A stretch of 46,093 bases of DNA from contig BMAT01001243.1 in the NCBI GenBank assembly GCA_019649035.1, positions 22,031 to 68,123 of the forward strand. The letters are read 5' to 3'. Below the pieces are notes generated by a model. The model had not been told where the DNA came from. It saw only the letters and a list, made by a program, of their open reading frames with translations, and ran no database searches. Position 1 is the stretch's first letter, and each line of letters starts with the position of its first letter. This document shows positions 34,929 to 45,574 of this stretch, in pieces. The stretch comes from Elysia marginata. Lineage: Eukaryota > Mollusca > Gastropoda > Plakobranchidae. A program made the position numbers and the translations under genes.

Positions 34929-35014
34929 ACAGCGTGCGTAGATCACTTCAGTGCGGACCTCGCGTCCGATGGTAACAGATTTCGAGTGCTGCGAACGAGT
35001 CGATCCGTTGCTAA
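34929..35014 (+). CDS. Candidate CpG-dense internal exon
   Basis: A pyrimidine-rich acceptor (CACTCTTAGTTTTGCTACAG) precedes 86 bases ending at GCTAA, followed by GTAAGA, a good donor. Only one of three frames is open; it reads TACVDHFSADLASDGN and RFRVLRTSRSVA. Eleven CpG fall within 86 bases in an AT-rich, CpG-poor neighbourhood. It could be an internal coding exon, a 5' untranslated exon or a small CpG island. No partner exon is identified. Confidence 0.3.
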
Positions 35015-36094
35015 GTAAGACGACACTTTTATTTAGTTGATATTCGCATGTTAAAGTTTTACAAAGGACATTTTTATGCCAAACGCGTGTTGATAAAAAA
35101 AAAACATAACACAGAAACGGTTTTCAGCACTTTTAAAAGCGATTTTGTTTGTTTGTAGACGCGGAGTGATAATTTTTTATGGGTATAACGTACTTGTAAA
35201 TTGGTGTTTAAGCATACTCTTGTTTTTTTTTTTAGTTGGAAGCAAGAATTTTCTGTACAGTTTTAACAGAAAGCTTTTTATCAAATTAATATTAAATAAT
35301 GAAAAAGATATTTTTATTGATAAATAATAAAATTAGAGACTTAAGTTGTATTGATAGTTAATAAAAAGGTATTTGTATTTTATTAACGAAGCTGATACGT
35401 TATGGATTGATTCAAAACCGAATTTTGAAATCAAGACACCAATGGCCAGGAAACCTAAACTGAAATGAAATTATCAGTCCTTTTGATTTTTAAAAAACAA
35501 ATCTCCTAACTTGTAATTACGCTATAATTCATAAACTTTTAAGTCATTTTTTTTTTTACATTTCTCGATGACTCAAATCATGAAATACTCGCTAGACCTG
35601 TAGATAACGGTTTTGAAATACTTATATCATGGCAATTAATACCGTTTTCTATTGTTTCAAAATACTAGAAATCTCCTGATAACGTTTTCAACATGGGTCA
35701 ATGGAGTCCTCGACAGACTAGCTTTGCCCGCTCAGGAAATAGCGTGTTCTTGGGTAAGATGCATTACTTCCTAAGTTTTTTGTTGTATTTTTAGCGGCCT
35801 GATTGAGAAGTTTGACTACTCTTGCAGAATAACTATTGTCCCCTAAAGTAGATAATTTTTCTATTCTTATTGCAACCTCTCTAAAAGATTCCCATAATTT
35901 GACTGCTCCTTGTTCTCACATTTTTTCTCTGTATGTTCAGGGTATGTAAACATTTTTCGACTGATTTTTTTATTTTACAAGCATCCATCATCATTTGGCC
36001 TTCGTCTATTTAGCCATCATCATTATCTTCGTTATAATCATATTTATGAAAAAATATTAGGATCGACATAATTATCATCTTCTTTTTCATCAAC
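35015..36094. other. AT-rich spacer, no gene seen
   Basis: No coding signal noticed. Confidence 0.4.
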
Positions 36095-36180
36095 GCTGTC
36101 ATCATCATCCACATCCTCACCATCATCATTATCATCATCATCATCATCATCATCATCATCGTCATCATCTTTATTATCAT
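36095..36180. repeat. CAT-triplet microsatellite
   Basis: Interrupted CAT/ATC triplets. The Met- and Asp-rich minus-strand frames are artefacts. Confidence 0.93.
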
Positions 36181-36278
36181 CCTGGTTGCTCGCATTAGTG
36201 TATCTAATCATGATTAGTACCATCAAAATAATAATCATCAGAACCTTTTTTTTAAAGTTATATGATATTAATCTTTTT

Positions 36279-36578
36279 CGGGAAATTTGGCTTCGTTACC
36301 GAGCGTAACTGCGTCGCCATAAGAGCATTGCCACTAATGCCCAAGCAGACTAGCATTTTTGAAAGCAACTCGTAACTATGTTCAAGGTGTTACGGGCGCA
36401 TATCACAAATTCAAGCATTGCCTGTACCCGGGTATCCATTTAACAGCTGGGTGGACTGGGGAAAGTAAATGTAAATAATATTGCTTTCCCAAGGCAATTG
36501 TAACATGGCAAGGTCGGGAATCGAACCGGCGAACGCAAGATCACGAGTCCGACTCGCTAACCGTTCTGCCGCGCTGGA
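36279..36578 (-). mobile_element. tRNA-derived SINE, family B, full length, inverted
   Basis: Reverse complement of the family-B layout. Plus-strand text starts with the tail (GGGAAATTTGGCTTCGTTAC, GCGTCGCCATAAGAG) and ends with the tRNA-like head: GGGAATCGAACC is the inverted B box at about 36517-36528, then GAGTCCGACTCGCTAACCGT. The head differs from the one at 31706, so it is an independent, older insertion. Confidence 0.9.
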
Positions 36579-39349
36579 TCATCATTATTTTCCTCACACC
36601 GTGTTGTTACAGATATGTTACCTATACATGTATTTTCAAACAAATTTATTTCCTGATACTAGTTTTAATTCGTTGTGTGTGTCATTTTTAAGATGACTCT
36701 TATCCTCATTATCAGTAGGTGATTATTTGGTGTTAACACACAGTTATGACGACCACCTTCTCTAACTCAAAATTATTACTTTTAGCACAACGCTATACAC
36801 AATAAGTTTTGTTAGTCTCGATTCCTTTTAAACACAAAAGTAATTTCTATTTAAAAATATTTATTACACAATATACATTTAGTTCCCCCAGTTGATTCTT
36901 TAAAAATGCACAAGTTCTTTGTAATTCATAAGTATTTTTTAGGGAGGACGCAATTTACAATGTAGTTTCGTCAGTTTATTCCTTTAAATTTCAAAACCAC
37001 TACACTATTTCCTTTCCAAATTCTGTCACCAGTAGATACCAGTGATAAGGGTGTAACTAGAATTGTCGTTTGTTACTTTTTGTAAGTCAGTATTTTTAGA
37101 TGAGAAGGGGTTAGCTTTAAAAAAAGTAAGAATAAATTTTTCTAAATCTTGGGAATAGTATGACCTCTTAATTTTTTTGGACTAAGTTTTTTTCCTTCAG
37201 CTGCAACGCGACCGGGCCCAACATGGTGGCTGAATAGTTATAAGTAAACGAGGGGTTATTTACGATGAAGATATTTTGTACACATTTTTTTAACCTATGT
37301 TTTTATAAGATCGAAAGCTTTTTAAAAAAGTATATCCATTAAAAACCAGCATCGTATCTACCCTAAAATATTAAGAAACATTTGCATTTTAGAATTGTTT
37401 GAAATCTTCTGAATAAAAAAAAAATTATGTTGATCGTATGCCGGGTTACTTTGTCAAAAAAACAAACAACAAAAGTAGCGAACAGCGAAGTAATGCACGA
37501 GTCTTTAAAAGTTTTAAAGTTTAATGTTCAGTTTAACATGTTCGATTCAAAATTTTGACTAAAGATACTTGTCAAAATCAGAATTATTCATAAAGTAATT
37601 GAATACCGAACCAATATGACATGCAGGGCAAACACTGACCAAGAAAAATGATGCATTAGGGCGGAAAGTCGGAAAGTCAACAAGTATTGAGGACACAATC
37701 GGTGTGCAAATTGTATGCACGTAGGCATCTTTATCGTCTCTTATGAGCTAATATATTCATTGTTCACAGAGAGAAGATTGATACCCTGACAAACAACAAA
37801 GGGAAAAAAAACCACGAACATAGAAAATTGAAGGGTGCGTTTTAATTACTAATTTTCTCTAGTTGTTGCTTTTTAAATTCAAATCATCTTATTGTAAAGA
37901 TAAAAGTTTTTTGGATACTCAAAGTGCATCGTTTTTTTTAAAAACGCGTTTAAAAGTTATACGAGCGATTGCTGCACTTTTTATGTGACAGATGATAATG
38001 AAACAAAGGCGGCTGAGCACTAGAGATATTTGATAAACTCATGAGGGCTCTGTAATTAACTTAAACTAAGAACTCGTGTTGGGACAAAGAAAATAGTTCG
38101 ATGGGGCTAGGTCTGGAGTAAAAAGGGGCGGGGGGGGGGCGTGGTAGGATCTCCCCGAATCTGAGTCGAACCAGAGCATGTTGAGTTAATTCGACTGGTC
38201 TGTGAGGTGAGCAGTCTCATTATAAGGAATGCCATTATAGCCTCATTATAAATTAATAATGAACCCGATCTGAAGAAATGTTAATGTCTTCAGCATATTT
38301 CGCAAAGGTGTTTTCGCGGAGGATTTTTTCAACTTTCACCTGGTGCTTAGCAGCTGTCGTAGTGCTGGGTTGATCACAGCGAGGCTATTTTCCCTTGCAT
38401 ATCTGTTTTTTGTAAGGCGTTACCACCCCATCGTATCGTTCACCTTCTTACTGTTCCCACATTATTTTGCACAAACACCATCGATGACACCATTTATTCG
38501 TTATTCCATTTCAACTGGTAAAGTTCCTTTTACATTCATGAACTTGGTAATCAATCGCTCATTGCTTCAAAATAATTTCTGTATGCTGCGTAATATTGTC
38601 GCCTACATACAAACACGACTACAGTTATGTAACGTTTTAAGCCATAGAACACAGATTTGACATCATAACTGCACATGGTTCAAAGAGCAGTTTTACATAC
38701 TGGGACTCCAAGTGGGAGGACTTTTTGTTAATTTGATTAAACCATTAAAAAAACAAAAAAAGGTAGAAAAGAATAGCGCAGGCGGCAAGATTTTTTTCAG
38801 CCATGCATCGTAAGACAGTCAAAAGTGTAATTTAAGAAAAAGCCATGATAGGCCTGTGACAAACTTTTCTTTTCTTTTATAGAGGAAAAAACATTTTTGC
38901 ACATTTGTAACTTGATGAGTTGACGAGAAAACTTGAGGAAATCAGATTTCGACAAGTTTTCTTTTTCGAGAAAGGTTTTTTTTTAAAACTTTTTTTGAAG
39001 TTCATCTGGGCGTAAAACTTACAATGTACGTTCAGACTTAGACGCAAAACATGTATTAGCGACCTATGCATCTTCCAAGGATTAAAATTGACAAGATATT
39101 TGCATCGAGCTGAGCCTATTCTTTAAATAACGAGTTCTAACCCGACTTCTTTGACATAAAAAACACTTAGATCTCAACCAGTAGGCAAGTCGTGTTTTGT
39201 TCAAATTGCCAAAAATCATAACACACTCTCGCTGCTTAAACAGAGTGTTTGAAAAAAAAGCATGGAAATAAGCGCATTCTAGAATTAACAGGATCTAATC
39301 CTTCCATTATTTCAGTGACGTTAAGTGACATTAGGATCTAGACTTGTGA
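36579..39349. other. AT-rich spacer, no gene seen
   Basis: A short G-run lies at about 38126-38140. The frame at 38343-38660 has no ATG start or recognisable motif. No gene called. Confidence 0.4.
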
Positions 39350-39624
39350 GCCGGTCCTTGCTAAGCTAGTTTGAGAAAAAAGAAACAGTTTTTTTTTTGC
39401 TGCTGAGAAAAACATAACATGAAAAATTCATAGCGAGCCTATGATGTGCATATTGTATTTATAATCAACATAAATTACTTCTTTGCCGCCGCGAAGGTAT
39501 TAACCTATAAGCCGGCCTTTGCTCTGATAACAAAAACTGTTATTGTTTGTTGCTCATGAGAAACATGCACAGTCAGCCTCAGATGTGCATATTGCATAAA
39601 AAGGTAACATAACTCCCTTCTTTG
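39350..39624. repeat. Imperfect tandem duplication, period about 161 bp
   Basis: 39350-39485 and 39511-39624 share GCCGG(T/C)CTTTGCT-like starts, a GAAACA...GTT...TTGCT core, GATGTGCATATTG and an ACTTCTTTG/CCTTCTTTG end, with small deletions. The second copy ends about 110 bp before the TIR element. Confidence 0.7.
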
Positions 39625-39735
39625 TCAAAAGTAAGATTATATGTTTTATCTAATTGACTTAACGCCGATTGTGCTGTACATAGGAACACAGTTTTCAAAA
39701 ACAAGTTAGTCCAACTAAACCTCTTATCTGACAAC

Positions 39736-40122
39736 AGTGAATAAGACGAGACGTAAAAGAAGAATAGCGCCCCTTGTGTAGAATACAACATCTAAAATAC
39801 CAGATGTATTCACTACATTGCCAGACCTCGTTTTATAAAATAACTCATCTAGATAGGTTTTTCTGTGTTTATAAAATTAATTGAAGTTAAAAGAAAAGCA
39901 AATAAAATCTGTATCTTGAGTATTAATTTGTCGCGTGTATTTAAAAAAATTGTTTTAAGCAGGCAGCGAGCGATCCTATTTTGACTTTATCACAATATTG
40001 ATTTTTAAATTTCTTCCCCCAAAAAGATGTCCGCGTATAGGACAATTAACACATTAGTGTTTTTCAGTGTTGACTTCCAGAGAAGGGACGCTACTCTTGT
40101 TTACCCATAAGCGCATTCCTCG
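39736..40122. mobile_element. Small TIR element (MITE-like), copy 2
   Basis: The left end (GAATAAGACGAG, GTAAAAGAAGAATAGCG) and right end (reverse complement: GGAATGCGCTTATGGG, TAAACAAGAGTAGCG) both match the left end of copy 1 at 1245 (GGAATGAGATTAGAGG, TAAACCAAGAGTAACG). The interior next to the left end also aligns: TAGAATACAACATCTAAAAT here against TAGAAGACAACAATCTAAAA in copy 1. The length is close to copy 1 (about 387 and 393 bp). Ends are more diverged, so this copy is older. Confidence 0.65.
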
Positions 40123-41647
40123 TGCAGCAGCCACCTGTATAATTCAACGTCTCTCAAGTTTACCTAGCGGATTCCATAACACAATCATTCCTTACAACAG
40201 CGCTCTTTGTATATCATGATGGTCTCACGAGATGACGAGGGAATTGGATGAATAAGATTAACAAAGCCGTAGTATAATCCAGTAATCCAACTTGGATAAT
40301 AGGCAGATTTAGGAGCGCGCTCAGAATAAACGTTTTAGTCTAGGTGCGGCTTAGTTACGCGACCTATCCATGCACATAATTGTTTCGCCTAGTGTTTTCT
40401 CAAAAGCTATCGTTTAAGAGCCAAAAATTAGCTCATAAAATCCCGTTATCCTTTTTTTTGTTGGTATCGAGAATACATCAATGAATCTGCAATATTTATC
40501 AAGGTATATTTTAATGAATGGGTTGGCGGGTTATATGTAAATTAAAGAATTTAGATCTCGCCTTTTTACCATTTTTTTGAGAAGTCCAAATATAAACAGA
40601 TGTTATCTTCGTTTTCTGCCGTTATTAAAAACTGTCGGTAAGATGACGACGGTATTGAAGAAACCCCATCACACCATGTGTAAGGTCGCACTAAGAAAAA
40701 ACTTCTTTTTAGGCTTTACCAAACTCAATATCAAAAGCATTCTATTGTCTAATAACTATTTGATACAGTTTAAGTAAGAGAATGTGGAGTACAGGTGTTG
40801 TTTTTCCATGAAAGTTAGTATGACTTTAAGAGTACCTAAGAATGTTGTTAAGAGACTTGTTAAAATCTTAACTATTGAATTTATTAAGATGTCTTAACGT
40901 AAGTTTTCCCCTTCAAGAAGTTCGAAGTATGATAAAACCAGTTTTGCCTCAACATTAGCTACATCATTTTAAATCTAAAAAGCTTTCTCACAATTATAAC
41001 CCCTGTAAAAGATTTATGTCCTCAGATGGTTATAAACAACACAAGTTAGTCTAGGGAAATTTTGCTTCTTTTACTCAAATTAACTTATAAATCTTGAACG
41101 GACGAGAGTCACGTCTAACAATCGACTTAAACCCTAAATGTGTCTCTAACTCGTCTTTTGGGAAGTTTGTCAAAATACCAATATGGAAGAATGCATTCAC
41201 TTAGAGAAAAACTATTTCCATGTTTTATGTAAAACTTACCTACAGTCTGAAAAAAGTTTAAGGTATATCGTCTTTTCATAACGCTGGAGATTTTTCTAAG
41301 CAATGAGTAAAGCACTGCTGTAACGTCGTAATGTTCACGCAATCGCACTTTATTATAACATCTGAATAAAATCTTTTGCTATATTGCTTCTTAACTCGTT
41401 TATAAGCCAAGATTACATGTGTATACTTTACTAACTAAAATGATTACAATGATTCGCACGTTTTCACACAATAGAACAAACAGATAAAAAGACAACGAAC
41501 AAAAAACTGGTCTGAGAAACAAAGCTCTCCTTTTTTTCCAAACCCTGTGGCCCTAATGTTGGACTATCTCCACAAAAGCCAGTGCCATAATTAGACCTAA
41601 GCATGATTGTGTCAGACGGCATCGTAAAGGTCCTATTATTTAAGATA
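40123..41647. other. AT-rich spacer, no gene called
   Basis: A perfect donor-like AGGTAAGT on the minus strand near 41239 follows a 60-codon open frame, but without a convincing acceptor or protein character. I do not call it. Confidence 0.4.
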
Positions 41648-41691
41648 GAGACCGACTAACACACAGGCCTTGTGTTTGAGGCTCCGGTCTC
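41648..41691. repeat. Two-step inverted repeat
   Basis: GAGACCG (41648-41654) and CGGTCTC (41685-41691) pair around an inner ACACA/TGTGT stem with a GGCCT-containing loop. A weak hairpin, with no promoter or small-RNA context. Confidence 0.5.
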
Positions 41692-41800
41692 TTACAGTGA
41701 TATATTGCAAGTTGTCTCGCTGTTGATGAGTGAAAATATATACTGAAGCACCTTAGACACGAGCTTTTATAGACAGGTCTGGAGTGTGCTTAATTCAGAT

Positions 41801-41890
41801 GGGGGGGGGGGGGGGGGNNCACAGAGCGAGAGAGAGGAAGGCAGAGAGAGCAAGAGAGAGAGAGAGACAGACAGAGAGAGAAGGGAGACG
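41801..41890. repeat. Poly-G run, 2-base gap and GA-rich run
   Basis: Seventeen G, two unresolved bases (41818-41819), then AGAGAGAG/GACAGACAG repeats. Local sequence is unreliable. Confidence 0.93.
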
Positions 41891-43108
41891 CACAGAGAGA
41901 AGATGATGATATATATATTATGTACATAGACATGTAGTTAATATACGATTTATTTCCCATACAAAAACAATTCCTTCTTGTTAACGAAGTAATGGCCGAA
42001 GCCCGTTTCTCATGGCGTGAAACCTGTACGAAAGACTCTAGACTGTCTTCGGACCGAATACTTTAAAAGTGCAGTCCATGTTAATCATCTAAACCGTTGC
42101 AAAAACTTATTACCTCCCAGAGCTTGTTATGAATCTTCTGTTAGTATGGGGTACGCGCCATTGGAAATAGGCTTTAGAGTCTTCTGACCGACTTGCCTTT
42201 TTGTTTTACACTTCTCTTATTAGATTAACACTAGAAGGTCAAGCACCTCAATTTGCTTTATACAACAAAAAAAAAAACCAGAACAAAACAAAACAATCAT
42301 ATTACACCACTTATTGTAGATCTTCAATTACTATTAATCAGAGAGATGGTTGATTTTAAAATTACACGCATTTCAATGACCTGTTAATACCTAGGAACTT
42401 TGTTTTTGTCAGAATGTTATGTATCTAGCGGTTGATTTATGTTACAAAGCAGAAGCGAAATACATTGCAACAAGTAATACTTTTAAAAACGTGTGATAGT
42501 CCCTGCTGTGTCTATGGATCAAAACTTACAAACAACAATGATACATGCAAATTATGCACATTACTTTCTATTTTGAACAAAGTATTAAGACCTCCTTTTT
42601 AAAAGGGCACGCCGTTTTGTAGCTGTTCAGCATTCTACTGTTTAAAACTTTAGCCCAAATATTTATGGCATTTTTTCAAGTCGTTTCTGTCACGCTCAGG
42701 CGTTTAATACGTAACCTTTGTAGGCAGAGAAAAATCTCCTCAGTGCGCTAAAGTGATGCGTGTCAGAGAAACTATGTAAAGTTATTATAGCGTTAGTGGA
42801 ATTAGGCACCATACAAAAATGCTATTTTTCTATATCTTGTCTTTAGAATAATGGCACTCTACGCTTTTTTTTTTTAATCATCGAGATCTTTTACTTATTT
42901 TTACCCTAGATTTGTACATCTTCTTCTACGTATGTACGTATTGTATGTGTTGCTTCATATGCATATTACTCTTCAATATATTTTAAACTCATGTGCACTA
43001 AGGCATGTATCTGGATTTTGGTTTTAATTATCTTTCAATATTTTTTGTCGACAATATATCCGTCTTTTGTATCTTTTTAATATATATCCAAGTTGTTTTT
43101 ACCATAAT
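41891..43108. other. AT-rich spacer, no gene seen
   Basis: No coding signal or repeat structure noticed. Confidence 0.4.
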
Positions 43109-43321
43109 ATGGTTATAATTGCGAATGTCCCATCAAAAGCAAGACTCAGCTCTCGAAGGCCACCCTACAAATTGGAATTCAAAGAGTACAATCCAACAGA
43201 AAAATGGCCAACTGAGGGAAAGAAATTCTTTCCAGGCTTTTGGATGCTTAAAAGGAAATACCAGGTCACCTTAAAGAGATTTCTTGCAAAACACGACAGG
43301 ACTACCTACTATAAACATTAA
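43109..43321 (+). CDS. Candidate small protein or terminal exon, 70 codons
   Basis: From ATG at 43109 (AATATGG, G at +4) to TAA at 43319-43321 the frame encodes a basic protein. It includes SKARLSSRRPPYKLEFKEYN, then PTEKWPTEGKKFFPGFW and KRKYQVTLKRFLAKHD. Composition (Lys, Arg, Pro, aromatic residues, three to four Gly/Trp anchors) is unlike the Leu/Ile/Phe-rich chance frames nearby, and the stretch is GC-richer than its flanks. It could be a complete small protein, the last exon of a gene (a possible acceptor is ACTCAG near 43145), or a remnant of a retrocopied gene. I recognise no family, and no clear polyadenylation signal follows within about 100 bases. Confidence 0.38.
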   Translation: MVIIANVPSKARLSSRRPPYKLEFKEYNPTEKWPTEGKKFFPGFWMLKRKYQVTLKRFLAKHDRTTYYKH

Positions 43322-43724
43322 TGCAATGATATTGATAGGAAAAAAAATATTACCAACTGTGGAAAGAAGAAGTTAAACTCAAACAAAAAACACATAGTCC
43401 AACACTCCCCAATAAGTAAACTAAAAAGGATCGTTATGATATAGTAAAGGCTGCAATTAATGGTACGTTCAGAGCCTAGATAGCCAATTTTAATTTGAAG
43501 GTGTAAGCCAGCCATACTGTAGGCCTACTGCTACTACTTCGAATGTGTTTTTAAAAGCCTTAATTTTTATCAACGTCCTAACAAGGTTGTTTTACCGGCT
43601 ATCATTTTCTACCTATATGTACATTGAGTCCTGCCGCTCTGCTGTCAGATTCGTTTTAGGAGCATAGAACACCCAATACGGTTCATTCTGGCGCGTTATA
43701 AAAGGTTACTATTGATATTCCTCT
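43322..43724. other. Spacer, no gene seen
   Basis: Contains one exact TAGGCCTA at 43520-43527. No coding signal. Confidence 0.4.
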
Positions 43725-43905
43725 TATAGTTATTATTCTTGTTCTTGTTCTTCTTTTTGTTATTATTATTGTTTTTAATTGTTATTATTATCATTATCAT
43801 TATTATCATCATCATCATTATTATTATTATTATTAGCATTATTATTGTTATGATAATTAATATTATCATTAATTTTATAATTAATACAATTATTATCATT
43901 ATTCA
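43725..43905. repeat. ATT/ATC-triplet microsatellite
   Basis: Interrupted TTATT and ATCATC triplets. The minus-strand Ile/Met/Asn-rich frame is an artefact. Confidence 0.93.
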
Positions 43906-44269
43906 GACTTGACACGTGTATTTCTCAATTTGCACCAAACCTGATTGCGTATTGGCACCTCTTTCGAATCGTTTCTTTCTTTCTTTCTCTCTTTATTACG
44001 CACACTCACACAAATACACACTTCCCGCCTCTTTTTTTCCATCATAATTATCTCTTTTCTTCTTCTATACCCCTTTACATTTTTACACTCTCCTCTTTTG
44101 TCTGTATTGAAATTTATCTCAATTATTCTTTATTTTTGAAACAGCCTTTCTTTTTACACTGCAACATTCATTAACTGTGTTCAAAGATAAAATCACTTCT
44201 TATACAAACACTCATTCCCTGCGCGAAGTAATTTTCAACAAGGGAAACAATCATACTCAACAAATACAA

Positions 44270-44595
44270 GTCACGGCGCAAGGATTCGCCATAAACGTGA
44301 CAATCTGACCTCTGTATTACCTACAATGCTTTGCTGCGCTCTCATTAGCGAGTCACTGAACTATGTCACGCAACCATGATTGTTGCGCCGCAATCGTGAC
44401 AATCTGACCTTGTTACTGTATACAGAGCTGCTCACTCTTGGGATAAGCACTGAAGTATGTCACGCAGCCGTTATTCGCTACAGACGTGACAATCGGACCT
44501 TTTTTATTATCCCCAGTGCTGCTCACCCTTGCGCTAGCCACTGAAGTATGTCACGCGGCCGTGATTCGCCACAGACGTGACAGTAACCCGAGTCT
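44270..44595. repeat. CpG-rich minisatellite, period about 90-99 bp
   Basis: The anchor CGTGACAATCTGACCT recurs at about 44296, 44395 and 44486 (there with CGG), and CGTGACAGTAACCC follows at about 44576. Between them TGAAGTATGTCACGCAGCC and its variants repeat. Each unit carries GTCACG and CGTGAC as an inverted pair flanking ATTCGCC. The array ends directly at the acceptor of the next exon. An open frame crosses part of it, but the period is not kept as a multiple of three, so coding is unlikely. Confidence 0.82.
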
Positions 44596-44599
44596 TCAG

Positions 44600-44674
44600 C
44601 TGCTCTTGTCTGACCTCCACAATGACATTTACACTGGCTCAAATAAGGAGGATGGGGATGGGCATCATGGGTCG
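44600..44674 (+). CDS. Internal exon (25 codons) of the right-edge gene
   Basis: The bases after the acceptor AGTCTTCAG (AG at 44598-44599) encode LLLSDLHNDIYTGSNK and EDGDGHHGS. The exon ends at 44674 before GTGAGT, a good donor. It ends on a whole codon, and the next exon at 45575 also starts on a whole codon, so the frame is kept across an intron of 900 bases. The acceptor choice is less certain; alternatives at CGCCACAG or GTGACAG would add a few residues in the same frame. There is no start codon here, so earlier exons must lie to the left or the call is wrong. Family not recognised. Confidence 0.6.
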
Positions 44675-45574
44675 GTGAGTTGTTTACTTAGTAGACAGCA
44701 GTTCCTGTCTCCAGGCATTTGTAAGGTTACTCTTCAATCATGTTGCGAGCAATCTAAGATAGACTGATGTGTGAAAAATTCTAATTTTAGAAAAGAAAGG
44801 CTTTTAAAAGTCCTTCTCATAACCTGTTCAAAAAAATAGTAGGCCGGAAACTCTAATGAGACGAAAATGGATTTAGAAGTCTATTTTTCTTTGTCAAATC
44901 TCCGAATTTAAAGCCACAAATAATTGTTGGTTCCATTTGATTTTTATAGATTTAAATTTCAGAAAAAAGCCTTTGAGTGTGGAAATTGCCTATACCTTAT
45001 TTTTTTTTCTTTTTTTGGATCTATTCTTTATTTTCATAGACCAAAGTATAATATTGAAAAAGCTTTTTTAGATACTTAGAAGTCTCCTGAGAATCTTCAC
45101 GATACTTTTTTATGGACAAGACGCTGGTTTTTTTTTTTTTTTTTACTATTTTTTCCTCCTTTGGTTGAAGCTGTTACTTGCCTTTTTGTCGTCTTTGTTT
45201 CAAAACTTAGTTCCATCTATTTTCCAGTTTATTTTTATTCATGAACTACTTGGAACTTTGTATAATTTTTTTTAATACATTAATATTACTCAACTACCAT
45301 CTTGACTTTTCCCTCGTGTTTAACTTTATTTCAACTTGTAAAAAACAGTATGAGTAAACTCAAATCTTGATACCAATTTCGAGGAACTTAACCATCAATT
45401 GTAATGTTAACTCTACAAGCGTCATCAACAGGTAGTATCGGCTCTAAAAAGTGAAAGTAACTTTTTAAGGACTAAAAGACTAATACGCTTCTTGAGTTAA
45501 TGTAGCAAAAACCTAAAGACAACAAAATTCATTGGTTACTTCAGCACGATTTTGTTTCTGTCTTTAACTTCTAG
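44675..45574 (+). other. Intron between the two right-edge exons
   Basis: Begins GTGAGT and ends with a T-rich tract, TTTGTTTCTGTCTTTAACTTC then TAG. It is AT-rich with a T-run at about 45129-45144. No other feature seen. Confidence 0.58.

Noticed and set aside
12972..36578. tRNA genes at the SINE heads (near 12980, 14840, 15170, 31710 and 36575)
   Set aside because: A- and B-box-like sequences are present, but the ends do not pair as an acceptor stem and each head continues into a repeated body and tail, so these are SINEs.
41235..41348. Minus-strand frame ending at a perfect AGGTAAGT donor
   Set aside because: No convincing acceptor and no protein character; a single donor-like site is expected by chance in 46 kb.
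44486..44599. Signal-peptide-like frame leading into the exon at 44600
   Set aside because: It would have to start at GTG, and it runs through the minisatellite units whose spacing does not keep the frame; more likely intronic or regulatory.
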